Source: Gammaproteobacteria bacterium RIFCSPHIGHO2_12_FULL_63_22 (GTDB lineage: Bacteria; Pseudomonadota; Gammaproteobacteria; Xanthomonadales; Xanthomonadaceae). Taken from it: DNA of 64,000 bases. Of the stretch, positions 45,280 through 53,588 are shown piece after piece. The notes under the pieces were generated by a model that was not told where the DNA came from, ran no database searches, and worked only from the letters and a program-made list of their open reading frames with translations. Within the stretch, counting starts at the first letter, position 1. Every line of letters starts with the position of its first letter. A program made the translations under genes and the position numbers. The stretch covers positions 1 through 64,000 of the forward strand of contig MGYJ01000017.1 of assembly GCA_001801685.1 (NCBI GenBank), read 5' to 3'.

Positions 45280-45465
45280 GAGCTCCCCTGTTCCGCGGCT
45301 TGCGGAAGGTCAATGTTGGTCGAGCCCCGATTTTGCCACGGGCAGCGCTGGCGCGAGCGTGAAGGCCGTTTCAGTCCCTGCTTTTGGCATTTCGTCGCAT
45401 CGCGCTTGCCAGTGGGTCGAGCCGGCTACAGCCTGTCGCCAGTTAAATCTTCGGGAGGTTCGATC

Positions 45466-46416
45466 ATGGCAAGGCACTGGCTCCGTTGGCCCCTGTCCCT
45501 CCTGGCCCTGGTCGCGCTGGCCTGGCTTGCGGCCATGGCCGTATTGGACCAAGTGCCGCCTGACGACGGGGTGCTGCAAGAGTCGCTGTACTCGCGCCTG
45601 CTCGACGAGGATCGCGACTACTTCGTCCATCTCCCGGAAAACTACGAAGGCCACCCGTTCCGGCGTTATCCGGTCATCTACGTACTTGACGGCTATTCAC
45701 AAAGCCTGCACACGGCCGCGACCGCGGCGGTGCTTTCGCGGGTTGGCGCGTTTCCGGAAGCCATCGTGGTCGGCATTGCGAACAAGGGAAACACGGGCCG
45801 GCAACGTGACTACACGCCACCCGGAATGTTGCAGGACGCCGAGGCGCGCGACGGCGCCGAGGGCGCGGCGGATGTGTTCCTCGGCTTCTTGCGGCGGGAA
45901 CTCATACCCGCCATCGACAGGAAATTCCGCACCTCGGGTGTGCGAATCCTGGCGGGAAACTCGCGTGGCGGCTTGTTTGCCGTCTATGCACTGACTGCCG
46001 ATTCGAAGCTGTTCACTGCCTTCCATGCGCACAGTCCGGCGCTCTGGCGCGACGATGGCGCAATGCTGGAAACACTCGAAAGCTTCCTTCGGGCCAATCC
46101 CGCGCTGGAAAGCAATCTGTTCATGAGCCTGGGTGCTCGTGAGAACCCCAAGATGACCAAGGCCTTCAATGGCGCCGTTGCCATCCTGAAACTCAATGAA
46201 CCCCAGGCGCTGCAGTGGCGGGCCGTGCTGACCGAGGGCGCTACCCACGACGACAACGCCGAACGCTCGACGCCGCTGGCCCTGCAATGGACGGCGATAC
46301 AGCAACGACTAGACGTTGTCGGCCTCGGGTTCGAGGTCCTGGCCGGCGACCCGGTTCCTGCCGGCGTGCTTGGCGCGATACAAGGCGCGGTCCGCCGCCT
46401 CCAACCATTCGCGTAG
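45466..46416 (+). CDS. Esterase, alpha/beta-hydrolase fold (EstD/IroE-like)
   Basis: 316 residues from the ATG at 45466, with GGGAGG upstream. N-terminal hydrophobic anchor (WPLSLLALVALAWLAAMAVL). The nucleophile elbow is GNSRGGLF, preceded by YVLDGYSQSL, as in the D-like esterase/siderophore-esterase group. The final His expected near GATHDDNAER is present. The last 36 codons lie antisense to the end of the GGDEF gene on the other strand, unusually, so the stop at 46416 may be misplaced. Confidence 0.82.
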   Translation: MARHWLRWPLSLLALVALAWLAAMAVLDQVPPDDGVLQESLYSRLLDEDRDYFVHLPENYEGHPFRRYPVIYVLDGYSQSLHTAATAAVLSRVGAFPEAIVVGIANKGNTGRQRDYTPPGMLQDAEARDGAEGAADVFLGFLRRELIPAIDRKFRTSGVRILAGNSRGGLFAVYALTADSKLFTAFHAHSPALWRDDGAMLETLESFLRANPALESNLFMSLGARENPKMTKAFNGAVAILKLNEPQALQWRAVLTEGATHDDNAERSTPLALQWTAIQQRLDVVGLGFEVLAGDPVPAGVLGAIQGAVRRLQPFA

Positions 46417-47409
46417 ACCCAGCGTGCCGTCGTCGGGCGGCGGCGCCAGGCCGATGCTCACCGAACAACGCAGGCCAGGCACGTTGTCGAACTCGAAGGC
46501 TTCCACCGCGGCGCGCAGGCGTTCGGCGGCGGCCTGCGCCTGGCCCATCGAATGCGGCAGGGCGATGGCGAATTCGTCGCCGCCCAGGCGACCCACGGGC
46601 GAGTTTTGCGCCATCGAGTCCTGCGCCAGCAATGCGGCGATCGCGCGCAGCACATCATCACCTGCACCATGGCCATGCAGGTCGTTGATGTCCTTGAACC
46701 GGTCCACGTCGAGCAATGCCAGCGTCGCCGGCTCGCCCCCTTCCTGATGTCGCAGCAACAACTGCTCCATCCTGTCCTGCCAGTGGCGGCGGTTGAACAA
46801 GCCGGTCAGGCCGTCGCGCTGGCTGAGTTCCTCGAAGCGCTGGTTCTGTCGCTGCAATTTACGCACCAGTCGATACGTACTCAGGCTGACGGCCAGTGTG
46901 TGGATGACCAGGATCGGCAGGCACGCCAGCATGACCATCAGGCTGGTCTGCGGCTGGAATGCGAATCCCGTGGCCAAGCCGACGATGAGCAAGGCGCTGA
47001 CCATGCCGGGCAGGGAGCGCAACCACAGTCCGCGCACGCCGGAATTGATCTTGTCGGCATTCGCCACGGTCAACAACACCACCGATGGCAGCAGGTTGAA
47101 ATGCATCAGCGGCACCCAGCTGCCGGCCATCATCGAGTCGACGACGAAATTGCGCAGCTCGGCGTGCAAGGGATCCTTGCTGCGCCGCGCCATCAGGTAG
47201 GCCACGTGCGGCCACACCAGGCAGCAGAAAGCGGTCCAGGCCCAACTGGCCCAATGCGATTGCAGTTCCGAATACACCACGAACTGCGGCAAGCTGGCCA
47301 GCCCCATGCCCAGCACCCGGAATCGATAGGTCCGGTGCGGCAGCGAGCTGAGGTTTCGCGGGCTGAGGGCCGGCGTTGCGACAGCGGGACGATTGGCGGG
47401 CTTTGACAC
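46309..47409 (-). CDS. MASE2-GGDEF diguanylate cyclase
   Basis: 366 residues from the GTG at 47409. N-terminal ~170 residues hold about five hydrophobic segments matching a MASE2 sensor (PHRTYRFRVLGMGLASLPQF). The catalytic domain is complete with RLGGDEFAIALP, the metal Asp in LALLDVDRFKDIND, and a SVSIGLAP strand. The five residues before GGDEF (NSPVGRL) lack an RxxD inhibitory site. It makes c-di-GMP. Its C-terminus overlaps the convergent esterase by 108 bases. Confidence 0.88.
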   Translation of the reverse strand: MSKPANRPAVATPALSPRNLSSLPHRTYRFRVLGMGLASLPQFVVYSELQSHWASWAWTAFCCLVWPHVAYLMARRSKDPLHAELRNFVVDSMMAGSWVPLMHFNLLPSVVLLTVANADKINSGVRGLWLRSLPGMVSALLIVGLATGFAFQPQTSLMVMLACLPILVIHTLAVSLSTYRLVRKLQRQNQRFEELSQRDGLTGLFNRRHWQDRMEQLLLRHQEGGEPATLALLDVDRFKDINDLHGHGAGDDVLRAIAALLAQDSMAQNSPVGRLGGDEFAIALPHSMGQAQAAAERLRAAVEAFEFDNVPGLRCSVSIGLAPPPDDGTLGLREWLEAADRALYRAKHAGRNRVAGQDLEPEADNV

Positions 47410-47486
47410 TGGCGTGCACGATCCCCTCAAGATGGCGCGCAGGATAGCGCATCCCTGAAATCGGGAATGTGATGGGGACAGGGGTG

Positions 47487-49085
47487 TCAGAAGCCGCGGA
47501 CCCTGGGCTCGATCCAGTCGGCTGCGCGCTGGGCGATCATCGCCACTACCGCGTTGGGATGGCCGCGGGGAACGCTCGGCATCACCGACGCATCGGCTAC
47601 CCACAGTCCTTCCACGCCGCGCACGCGCAAATTTGAATCAACGACTGCGCGAGCATCCGAACCCATGCGGCACGTGCTGGAAGGGTGGTACACGGTCTGC
47701 ATTTCCCCAGCGGCGAACTCGAGGATCTGGGCATCCGTCTGCACCGATTCTCCCGGGCGAAGCTCGCCCGTGCCCAGCGCCGACAACGGCGCGCTCGCGG
47801 CGATTTCCCGCGCCAGGCGCACACCCTTGCACATGACCGCTGCATCGATCCTGTCAGGGTCGCTGAGCAATCCGAAATCAATGGCGGGCGCGGCGAGCGG
47901 GTCGGCACTCTTGAATGCAAGGCGTCCACGCGACAGCGGCGCGACGACCGCCGCGCCGATGGAAAACGCGTGGACCCTGGGCGGATCGAGGAACTGGTTT
48001 CGGTAGTCCAGGGGTGCGCAAATCAATTCGAGGTCCGGTGCCGGCACGGGACCGGGCCGGACCTGGGTGAAGGCAAACGCCTCGATGCCATTTGACGCCA
48101 GCATGCCGCGCTTGAACAACAGATAGCGCATCACGTTGGCAATCGACTCGGCGCTCTTGAGTGTGTCCGAATTGCGCGCACCGAAGCTGATAGTCAGCAC
48201 CGGATGGTCCTGCAGGTTTTCGCCTACCTCCGGCGAATCATGTTGGACGGCGATGCCGAGTCGTTCCAGCAGTGCGGCCGGTCCGATGCCGGAGTGGAAC
48301 AGCAGTTGGGGTGATCCGAACGCACCGGCCGCGACTACGACGTTGCGCGATGCGTAGTTCGACTCCAGCCCCGCGCGCGACACCACCACGCCAGCGGCGC
48401 GTCCGCCTGCGATTGGAACGCGCGTCGCCTGCGCATCGGTGAGCACTTGCAGGTTCTCGCGTCGCATTGCCGGTTTCAGGTAGGCGTCGTACACGCTGTA
48501 GCGCTTGCCATCCTTGTGCGCGATCTCGCACAGCCACGCGCCGCTGAAGGCGCGGCCGTTGTATTGCCTCTGGTCACCCAGTCCGGCGTTGCGCGCGGCT
48601 TCCACGAACGCTCGCGACACCGGTCGCGCGTTGCGATTGGGCGAAACGAGCATCGGGCCGTCGTGCCCGCGGTTGTCCTGTCCGTCGCTGTCGAGCCATC
48701 GTTCCTGCGCACGAAACACGCCGGCCACGTCGGACCAGCCCCATCCTGCCGCGCCCATCGTTGCCCAGCCGTTGAAGTCGGCCGGATGGCACCACTGGTG
48801 GATCTGGGCATTCATGTTGGACGAGCCACCGAGCATCTTTCCGCGCGGCGTGAAGATGCGGCGTCCGCCCACCGCAAGCTGCGGTTCGCTTTCGAAGGCC
48901 CAGTCCAGCTTGCTCTTGAACAACTTGGTGAATCCGGCAGGAATCGAAACGAAGCGGTTGTTGGGAGCGGCGCCTGCTTCGATCAGCAACACCTTGAGTC
49001 GACCCGAGCGGGTCAGGCGTTCGGCGAGCACACAGCCGGCGGTTCCGGCGCCGACGATGATCAGGTCGTAGTTGACGTTCGACAT
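47487..49085 (-). CDS. GMC-family FAD-dependent oxidoreductase
   Basis: 532 residues, the normal length of choline-dehydrogenase-like GMC enzymes. The FAD-binding fold is at the N-terminus (DLIIVGAGTAGCVLAERLTR) with the GMC signature GGSSNMNAQIHQW and, near the C-terminus, SSTCRMGSDARAVVDSNLRV followed by GLWVADASVMPSVPRGHPNA with the catalytic His. It oxidises alcohols or aldehydes; the substrate is not given by the sequence. No betaine genes are nearby. Confidence 0.92.
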   Translation of the reverse strand: MSNVNYDLIIVGAGTAGCVLAERLTRSGRLKVLLIEAGAAPNNRFVSIPAGFTKLFKSKLDWAFESEPQLAVGGRRIFTPRGKMLGGSSNMNAQIHQWCHPADFNGWATMGAAGWGWSDVAGVFRAQERWLDSDGQDNRGHDGPMLVSPNRNARPVSRAFVEAARNAGLGDQRQYNGRAFSGAWLCEIAHKDGKRYSVYDAYLKPAMRRENLQVLTDAQATRVPIAGGRAAGVVVSRAGLESNYASRNVVVAAGAFGSPQLLFHSGIGPAALLERLGIAVQHDSPEVGENLQDHPVLTISFGARNSDTLKSAESIANVMRYLLFKRGMLASNGIEAFAFTQVRPGPVPAPDLELICAPLDYRNQFLDPPRVHAFSIGAAVVAPLSRGRLAFKSADPLAAPAIDFGLLSDPDRIDAAVMCKGVRLAREIAASAPLSALGTGELRPGESVQTDAQILEFAAGEMQTVYHPSSTCRMGSDARAVVDSNLRVRGVEGLWVADASVMPSVPRGHPNAVVAMIAQRAADWIEPRVRGF

Positions 49086-49148
49086 GGTCGTTGCCTCCCT
49101 GATTCGCGCAAGATAGCACCGCTTCGATTAGCCCGGTATCCTCGCCGT

Positions 49149-49718
49149 ATGCGCCCCACATTCCAGATCATCTGGCTTGCGATTGCATTGGCTTCCTGCA
49201 GCAAGAAGGAGCCGGCCAGCGGCTCGCAACCGAGACAGCCGGAGCTGGCGCCCGCGGTCGTTTCCGCGCCGGGGTGGGTGCTTGCCCTCGATGGCGAGGG
49301 CTTGCGCATCTTCAACAGCAACACGGGCGCTTCCCGCCTGCTTGCCTTTGGCGACGACGCCAGGCAATCGATGGAAACACTCGGCCGCGTGTTGGGTGAG
49401 CAACCGCCTGTCTCCGTGGAAAACGAAGAATGCCAGGTGGACTTTGCGCGCTGGAGCAACGGGCTGACCGTCTGGTCGTCGAATTCCCGATTCACCGGCT
49501 GGTCGGTTGCGCCAGGCTCGCCAACCTTGTCCACCGCCAGCGGCGTGAAGATCGGCTCCACCCGCGTCGAACTCGAGAGCGCCTACGACGCGGAGATCAT
49601 GGAGTCGTCGCTCGGCACGGAATTCCTGGCCGGCGGGCTTGCGGGTGTGCTTGACTCGGCGCGTCCCGATGCGAAAATCAGCAATCTCTGGGCTGGCGAA
49701 ACCTGCATCGCGCGATGA
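49149..49718 (+). CDS. Lipoprotein of unknown function
   Basis: 189 residues from the ATG at 49149. Lipobox LASC at about residues 14-17. The mature protein starts with a Pro/Gln/Ser-rich stretch, then an all-beta-looking domain with WVLALDGEGLRIFN and FGDDARQSMETLGRVLGE. A Cys in NEECQVDF and another at the C-terminus (GETCIAR) might form a disulfide. Family not recognised. Divergent from the GMC gene; the next gene begins at its stop codon. Confidence 0.75.
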   Translation: MRPTFQIIWLAIALASCSKKEPASGSQPRQPELAPAVVSAPGWVLALDGEGLRIFNSNTGASRLLAFGDDARQSMETLGRVLGEQPPVSVENEECQVDFARWSNGLTVWSSNSRFTGWSVAPGSPTLSTASGVKIGSTRVELESAYDAEIMESSLGTEFLAGGLAGVLDSARPDAKISNLWAGETCIAR

Positions 49719-49730
49719 ATGGGGGCGGGC

Positions 49731-50678
49731 ATGAAGTACCGCGAAAAATTGCCACAGCTGCATGGCGAACTGTTCCTCACCGATGGTGGCATCGAGACCA
49801 CGCTGATCTTCCATGACGGGCTCGAGCTTCCCGATTTTGCGGCTTTCCACTTGTTGCAGGAACGAGACGGCACGGCGGCGCTGGAAAGGTATTTCCGCAC
49901 CTACGCCGGGATCTCGAAGCGATTCTCGGCCGGACTCGTGCTGGAAAGCGCCACCTGGCGCGCCAATCCGGACTGGGCCTCCAGGCTTGGATATACGACA
50001 GAAGCATTGGCCGCCGCGAATCGCGCGGCCATCGAACTTCTGGAGCGTATTCGAGATGACTACGAAGATGCACACACACCTGTCGTGATCAGCGGCTGCG
50101 TCGGACCGCGCGGCGATGGCTATGTGCCCGGCCAGATGATGTCGGCCGACCAGGCGCGGGACTATCACCTGGCGCAAATCGAAGTCTTCGCGCACACCGC
50201 CGCCGACATGGCCAGCGCCATCACCATGAACTACGCCAACGAGGCCATCGGCATCGCGCGCGCCGCGGAGCTGATGCACCTGCCGGTGGCGATTTCCTTT
50301 ACGGTTGAAACCGACGGCCACCTGCCCACCGGGCAAAGCCTGCGCTCGGCGATCACCGAGGTGGACGAAGCGACGGACGCGTATCCCAGCTACTACATGA
50401 TCAACTGCGCGCACCCCAGCCATTTCGAGCACGCGCTCGATGACGGTGGCGCCTGGCTGGACCGGATCCACGGCTTGCGCGCCAACGCATCGCGCAAGAG
50501 CCACGCCGAATTGAACGAATCCGTCGACCTGGATATCGGCGACCCCGCGGAACTGGGCGCCGAATACGCCATGCTGACCCGCCGGATGCCGCGCTTGAAT
50601 GTAATGGGCGGCTGCTGCGGCACCGACCATCGCCACGTCGAAAGCATCGCGGCCGCGTGTGCGCCGCTGTTCCGCTAG
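49731..50678 (+). CDS. Homocysteine S-methyltransferase family protein
   Basis: 315 residues from the ATG at 49731, which follows GGGGGCGGGC (an ATG at 49719 is also in frame). The zinc-binding signature is complete: INCAHPSHFEHAL supplies the first Cys and MGGCCGTDHRH the other two. The front reads LFLTDGGIETTLIFHDG. It transfers a methyl group to homocysteine, from S-methylmethionine or a similar donor. It starts just after the lipoprotein gene, so the two are probably co-transcribed. Confidence 0.9.
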   Translation: MKYREKLPQLHGELFLTDGGIETTLIFHDGLELPDFAAFHLLQERDGTAALERYFRTYAGISKRFSAGLVLESATWRANPDWASRLGYTTEALAAANRAAIELLERIRDDYEDAHTPVVISGCVGPRGDGYVPGQMMSADQARDYHLAQIEVFAHTAADMASAITMNYANEAIGIARAAELMHLPVAISFTVETDGHLPTGQSLRSAITEVDEATDAYPSYYMINCAHPSHFEHALDDGGAWLDRIHGLRANASRKSHAELNESVDLDIGDPAELGAEYAMLTRRMPRLNVMGGCCGTDHRHVESIAAACAPLFR

Positions 50679-50711
50679 GCGCCGGCTCTCGGCGTTGGCG
50701 TCGCGCGCAAT

Positions 50712-51182
50712 TCAAGCCCCGCGCATGCGCAGGGTCAGGCCCTTCAGGAAATTACGCAGGATCTGGTCGCCGCAGGCGCGGAAGTGCTTGTGGTCGGGCT
50801 GGCGGAACAGGGCCGACAGTTCCGGCTTCGAAACCGGGAACCCTGCTTCCTCGAACACCTGGTGCATGTCCACGTCCTTCATCTCGAAGGCGACGCGCAG
50901 CTTCTTCAGCACCACGTTGTTGGTGATGCGCTTCTCCACCGGCCGCGGTGGCTGGTTCGGATCCTTGCCGCGGAAATGCACGACCAGTCCGTCCAGGAAA
51001 TGCGCGAACACGCGGTCGCTGCATTCGGCATAACCTTCATCCATGTCCTTCTTGAGGAAGGCCTGCACCTGGTCCTGGTCGAGGGCAAGGTCGGCGTCAG
51101 CCAGTTTCGCGATCTCGACGATCTTGCTGTCGCTGAGGTCCAGCATGTAGCGGATGCTGCGCAGGATGTCGTTGTTGGTCAT
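50712..51182 (-). CDS. DUF1456 family protein (YehS-like)
   Basis: 156 residues formed by two repeats of the DUF1456 helical unit: NNDILRSIRYMLDLSDSKIV with AECSDRVFAHFLDGLVVHFR and, in the second half, NNVVLKKLRVAFEMKDVDMH with HFRACGDQILRNFLKGL. The function is unknown. The start ATG has no visible ribosome site. Divergent from the GNAT gene by 65 bases. Confidence 0.9.
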   Translation of the reverse strand: MTNNDILRSIRYMLDLSDSKIVEIAKLADADLALDQDQVQAFLKKDMDEGYAECSDRVFAHFLDGLVVHFRGKDPNQPPRPVEKRITNNVVLKKLRVAFEMKDVDMHQVFEEAGFPVSKPELSALFRQPDHKHFRACGDQILRNFLKGLTLRMRGA

Positions 51183-51247
51183 GGTGTGGAGGATACGCCA
51201 ACTGCCCGGTTTTGCCTTGGGCGCGGCACAGGCGGGATAATCGGGGC

Positions 51248-51940
51248 ATGCACCCGCTCGACAACCCGGTCTGGCAATCGCTCCACACGCGGCATCGCGG
51301 ATTCGCGCGCGTGTCGGCTGGGGTCGCGCGCTATCCGGCGGACGTCGCGCCGTTCCTGGCGGTGGACCCCGCGCAATCCATTCAACTGGACGCGCTCACC
51401 GCGCTGGTTGATCCCGATGAGTCGGTGCTTATCGTAGGTCCCGCACCCGTGGTGGATGCCGGTTGGCAGCTGGAATTGCTGGAGCCCATTGCGCAGATGG
51501 TGTGCGAGCAACGCATCGCACCGGCGCCGGACCCCGGCTTCATCGAGCTTGAAGCGCAACATCGCGATGACCTGCTGGAACTGACCTCACTGGTCTATCC
51601 GCACTATTTCCGCCCGCGCACGCCTGACATGGGCCGATATATCGGCATCTACGACGGCTCCAGATTGGCTGCCATGGCGGGCGAACGCATGGGCTTCGAC
51701 GGCCACCAGGAAATCAGCGCGGTGTGCACGCATCCCGATTATCTCGGCCGCGGCCTGGCGCAGCGGCTGGTGACGGAATTGACCAACGCCAGTCTCGATG
51801 CCGGCGAGCTTCCGTTCCTGCACGTGAGCAATCGCAATGTTCGCGCGAAGGCGCTCTACGAGCGCCTCGGCTATGTGCAGCGCATCGATATCAATTTGTG
51901 GTCGCTGAAACGATTGCCGAACAAGGGTGACGCGCCATGA
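51248..51940 (+). CDS. GNAT-family N-acetyltransferase
   Basis: 230 residues from the ATG at 51248. The first ~100 residues are a poorly conserved half; the second half has the GNAT core: ISAVCTHPDYLGRGLAQRL (acetyl-CoA loop around YLGRGL) and VSNRNVRAKALYERLGY. The acceptor is not known. Stop and next start overlap by four bases (ATGA), coupling it to the DUF2007-HD gene. Confidence 0.88.
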   Translation: MHPLDNPVWQSLHTRHRGFARVSAGVARYPADVAPFLAVDPAQSIQLDALTALVDPDESVLIVGPAPVVDAGWQLELLEPIAQMVCEQRIAPAPDPGFIELEAQHRDDLLELTSLVYPHYFRPRTPDMGRYIGIYDGSRLAAMAGERMGFDGHQEISAVCTHPDYLGRGLAQRLVTELTNASLDAGELPFLHVSNRNVRAKALYERLGYVQRIDINLWSLKRLPNKGDAP

Positions 51941-52812
51941 AAGCCATCTACAACGCCGCCAATCCGATCGACGCGCAACTCGTGTCGGACTTGCTGGCCG
52001 ATGCGGGCATCGAGGCGCATGTGCAGGGCAGCTTCCTGGTGGGTGGCATAGGCGAGCTGCCTGCCGGCGAGATGATGCGGATCTGGGTGGCGGATGAGGT
52101 CGCCGACGAGGCGAAGAAACTCATTGCCCAATCCAGCCGCGGCGATGGCGCCGATACACTCGAAATGGAGTCGATGCCCGCCTTGCGCGCATCGTGGCGG
52201 CGCATGTGGTCGGCGCTCGGTGCGCCGGGCAATGGGCTGGCATTGATGGAGCGCCTGCTGGACGCCTGGTCGGAACCACGACGGCGCTATCACACGCTGC
52301 AACACCTGGCCGACTGCATCGCGCAACTCGAGCCGCACCTGGGCATCGCCCAGCATCCGGGCGAAGTCGAGTTCGCGCTGTGGATGCACGACGCGATCTA
52401 TGACGTGAGGGGCAAGGACAACGAACTGCGTAGCGCGCAGTGGGCTGCGCGGGAACTCCAGGCAATCGGCCAGCCGCAGGCGGTGGTCGATCGCGTGCAC
52501 AGGCTGGTGATGGCGACTTGCCACGACGCACTGCCACGCACGCCCGACGAGCAGTTGCTGGTGGACGTGGACCTGTCGATCCTGGGTGCAGCGCCGGCGC
52601 GCTTCGACGACTACGAGGCGCAGGTCCGCGAGGAGTACGCGTGGGTTCCGGGCTGGGTCTTCCGGCGCAAACGCCGCGAGATACTTGCGCAATTCCTTTC
52701 GCGCGAGACCTTGTTCAACACCGAGGCATTTCGAAACGGGTTTGAAGCGCAGGCGCGATCGAACCTGCAGCGTTCCATCAGCGCGCCCAGGCCCTGGTGG
52801 CGACGCGCTTAG
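51937..52812 (+). CDS. DUF2007 domain fused to a predicted HD-type phosphohydrolase
   Basis: 291 residues. Residues ~1-68 are a DUF2007-like domain (MKAIYNAANPIDAQLVSDLL, GEMMRIWVADEVADEAKKLI). After a short linker, residues ~80-275 are a metal-dependent HD-superfamily protein of the COG4339 type: RRYHTLQHLADCIAQLE, ALWMHDAIYD, DNELRSA and a later DVDLSILG. The two are separate genes in most bacteria I recall. It is coupled to the GNAT gene upstream. The catalytic His and Asp residues look intact. Role unknown. Confidence 0.82.
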   Translation: MKAIYNAANPIDAQLVSDLLADAGIEAHVQGSFLVGGIGELPAGEMMRIWVADEVADEAKKLIAQSSRGDGADTLEMESMPALRASWRRMWSALGAPGNGLALMERLLDAWSEPRRRYHTLQHLADCIAQLEPHLGIAQHPGEVEFALWMHDAIYDVRGKDNELRSAQWAARELQAIGQPQAVVDRVHRLVMATCHDALPRTPDEQLLVDVDLSILGAAPARFDDYEAQVREEYAWVPGWVFRRKRREILAQFLSRETLFNTEAFRNGFEAQARSNLQRSISAPRPWWRRA

Positions 52813-53210
52813 TCGGCGGACTTCGAGTTGGCCCGCAGCCGCAACAGGTTGCGAACGTTCAGGCCAAGCTCGGCCGGATCGATCGGCTTGGTCAGGTAGG
52901 CTTCCACGCCGGTGCTGAGCCCCACCACCTTCGCAGCGCGGCCTGAGTGTCCGGTCACCATGATGATGGGGATGTCGGCGGTGTCGGAATTGGACTTGAG
53001 CAGATGCGCCACTTCGTAACCATCCATTCCCGGCATGGTGATGTCGAGCACGATCAAGTCGGGCAGGCGTTCGGCGATCTTCATCAGCGCATGCTTGCCG
53101 TTGTCGGCGCTGTCGGTGATGTAGCCCTCGCCTTGCAGGAAGAGTTCGAGCGCGTCGCGGCTGCCGAATTGGTCGTCAACGACCAGGATGCGGGAATTCT
53201 TCGTGCTCAT
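52809..53210 (-). CDS. Single-domain response regulator
   Basis: 133 residues from the ATG at 53210, a receiver domain alone: acidic pocket VVDDQF, phosphorylation Asp in LIVLDITMPGMDGYE, Thr in IIMVTGHSG, Lys in LTKPIDPAE. No output domain, so it acts through a partner protein. It lies 16 bases after the DUF3606-like gene, likely one operon. Its stop overlaps the DUF2007-HD gene by four bases on the other strand. Confidence 0.9.
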   Translation of the reverse strand: MSTKNSRILVVDDQFGSRDALELFLQGEGYITDSADNGKHALMKIAERLPDLIVLDITMPGMDGYEVAHLLKSNSDTADIPIIMVTGHSGRAAKVVGLSTGVEAYLTKPIDPAELGLNVRNLLRLRANSKSAD

Positions 53211-53226
53211 GCTGGCTGGTCCGATG

Positions 53227-53448
53227 TCATTGGTTGATGTCCCCGGCCTTGGGCCACGAGGCACGGCTGAGGTAAAGCTGAACAAGCTGGCTGTCACGGC
53301 CGACTTCGCGCATCGCATTCCGGATCCGGGCCTCGGTAGCGCCCAGTCGCTCGCTCCAATAATGGACTAAAGCGGCGTCCGCCATGTCAACGATGGTGGG
53401 CGGAAAGCTTGAAACAGCGCTTCCGCGGCTAGGCGGTGGAGGGGTCAT
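53227..53448 (-). CDS. Small DUF3606-like protein
   Basis: 73 residues from the ATG at 53448 (MTPPPPSRGSAV). The C-terminal half, ALVHYWSERLGATEARIRNA and GRDSQLVQLYLSRA, fits the DUF3606 pattern (YWs..LG.te..lr.Av..vG.....v..yL). Start not certain: the frame is open further upstream and the ribosome site is poor. The response-regulator gene follows 16 bases later. Function unknown. Confidence 0.7.
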   Translation of the reverse strand: MTPPPPSRGSAVSSFPPTIVDMADAALVHYWSERLGATEARIRNAMREVGRDSQLVQLYLSRASWPKAGDINQ

Positions 53449-53515
53449 GGCTTCGATGGCATATGCCTCACGGAGGGTTGAAACCAACGTTACGCCTAGC
53501 CGATGAACCGCAGCC

Positions 53516-53535
53516 CCATGCCGGGCCCGGCATGG
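53516..53535. promoter_or_regulatory. 20-base perfect palindrome upstream of the TPR lipoprotein gene
   Basis: CCATGCCGGG directly followed by its exact reverse complement. It sits 54 bases before the start codon, just ahead of a TACAGT that could be a -10, so it may be an operator. It may also be a plain GC-rich inverted repeat. Confidence 0.5.
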
Positions 53536-53588
53536 ATGCGCTACAGTCGGGGCATCGCGCAATGCCGCGAATTCTTTGGGGAAAGAAA

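Noticed and set aside
45286-45304. Hairpin TTCCGC-N5-GCGGAA before the M28 gene
   Set aside because: The stem has only six pairs and is not followed by a T-run; it lies too near the start to be called a regulator without more evidence.
48447-49148. N-terminal extension of the lipoprotein frame at 49149
   Set aside because: It is antisense to the GMC oxidoreductase, and the lipoprotein signal begins at 49149.
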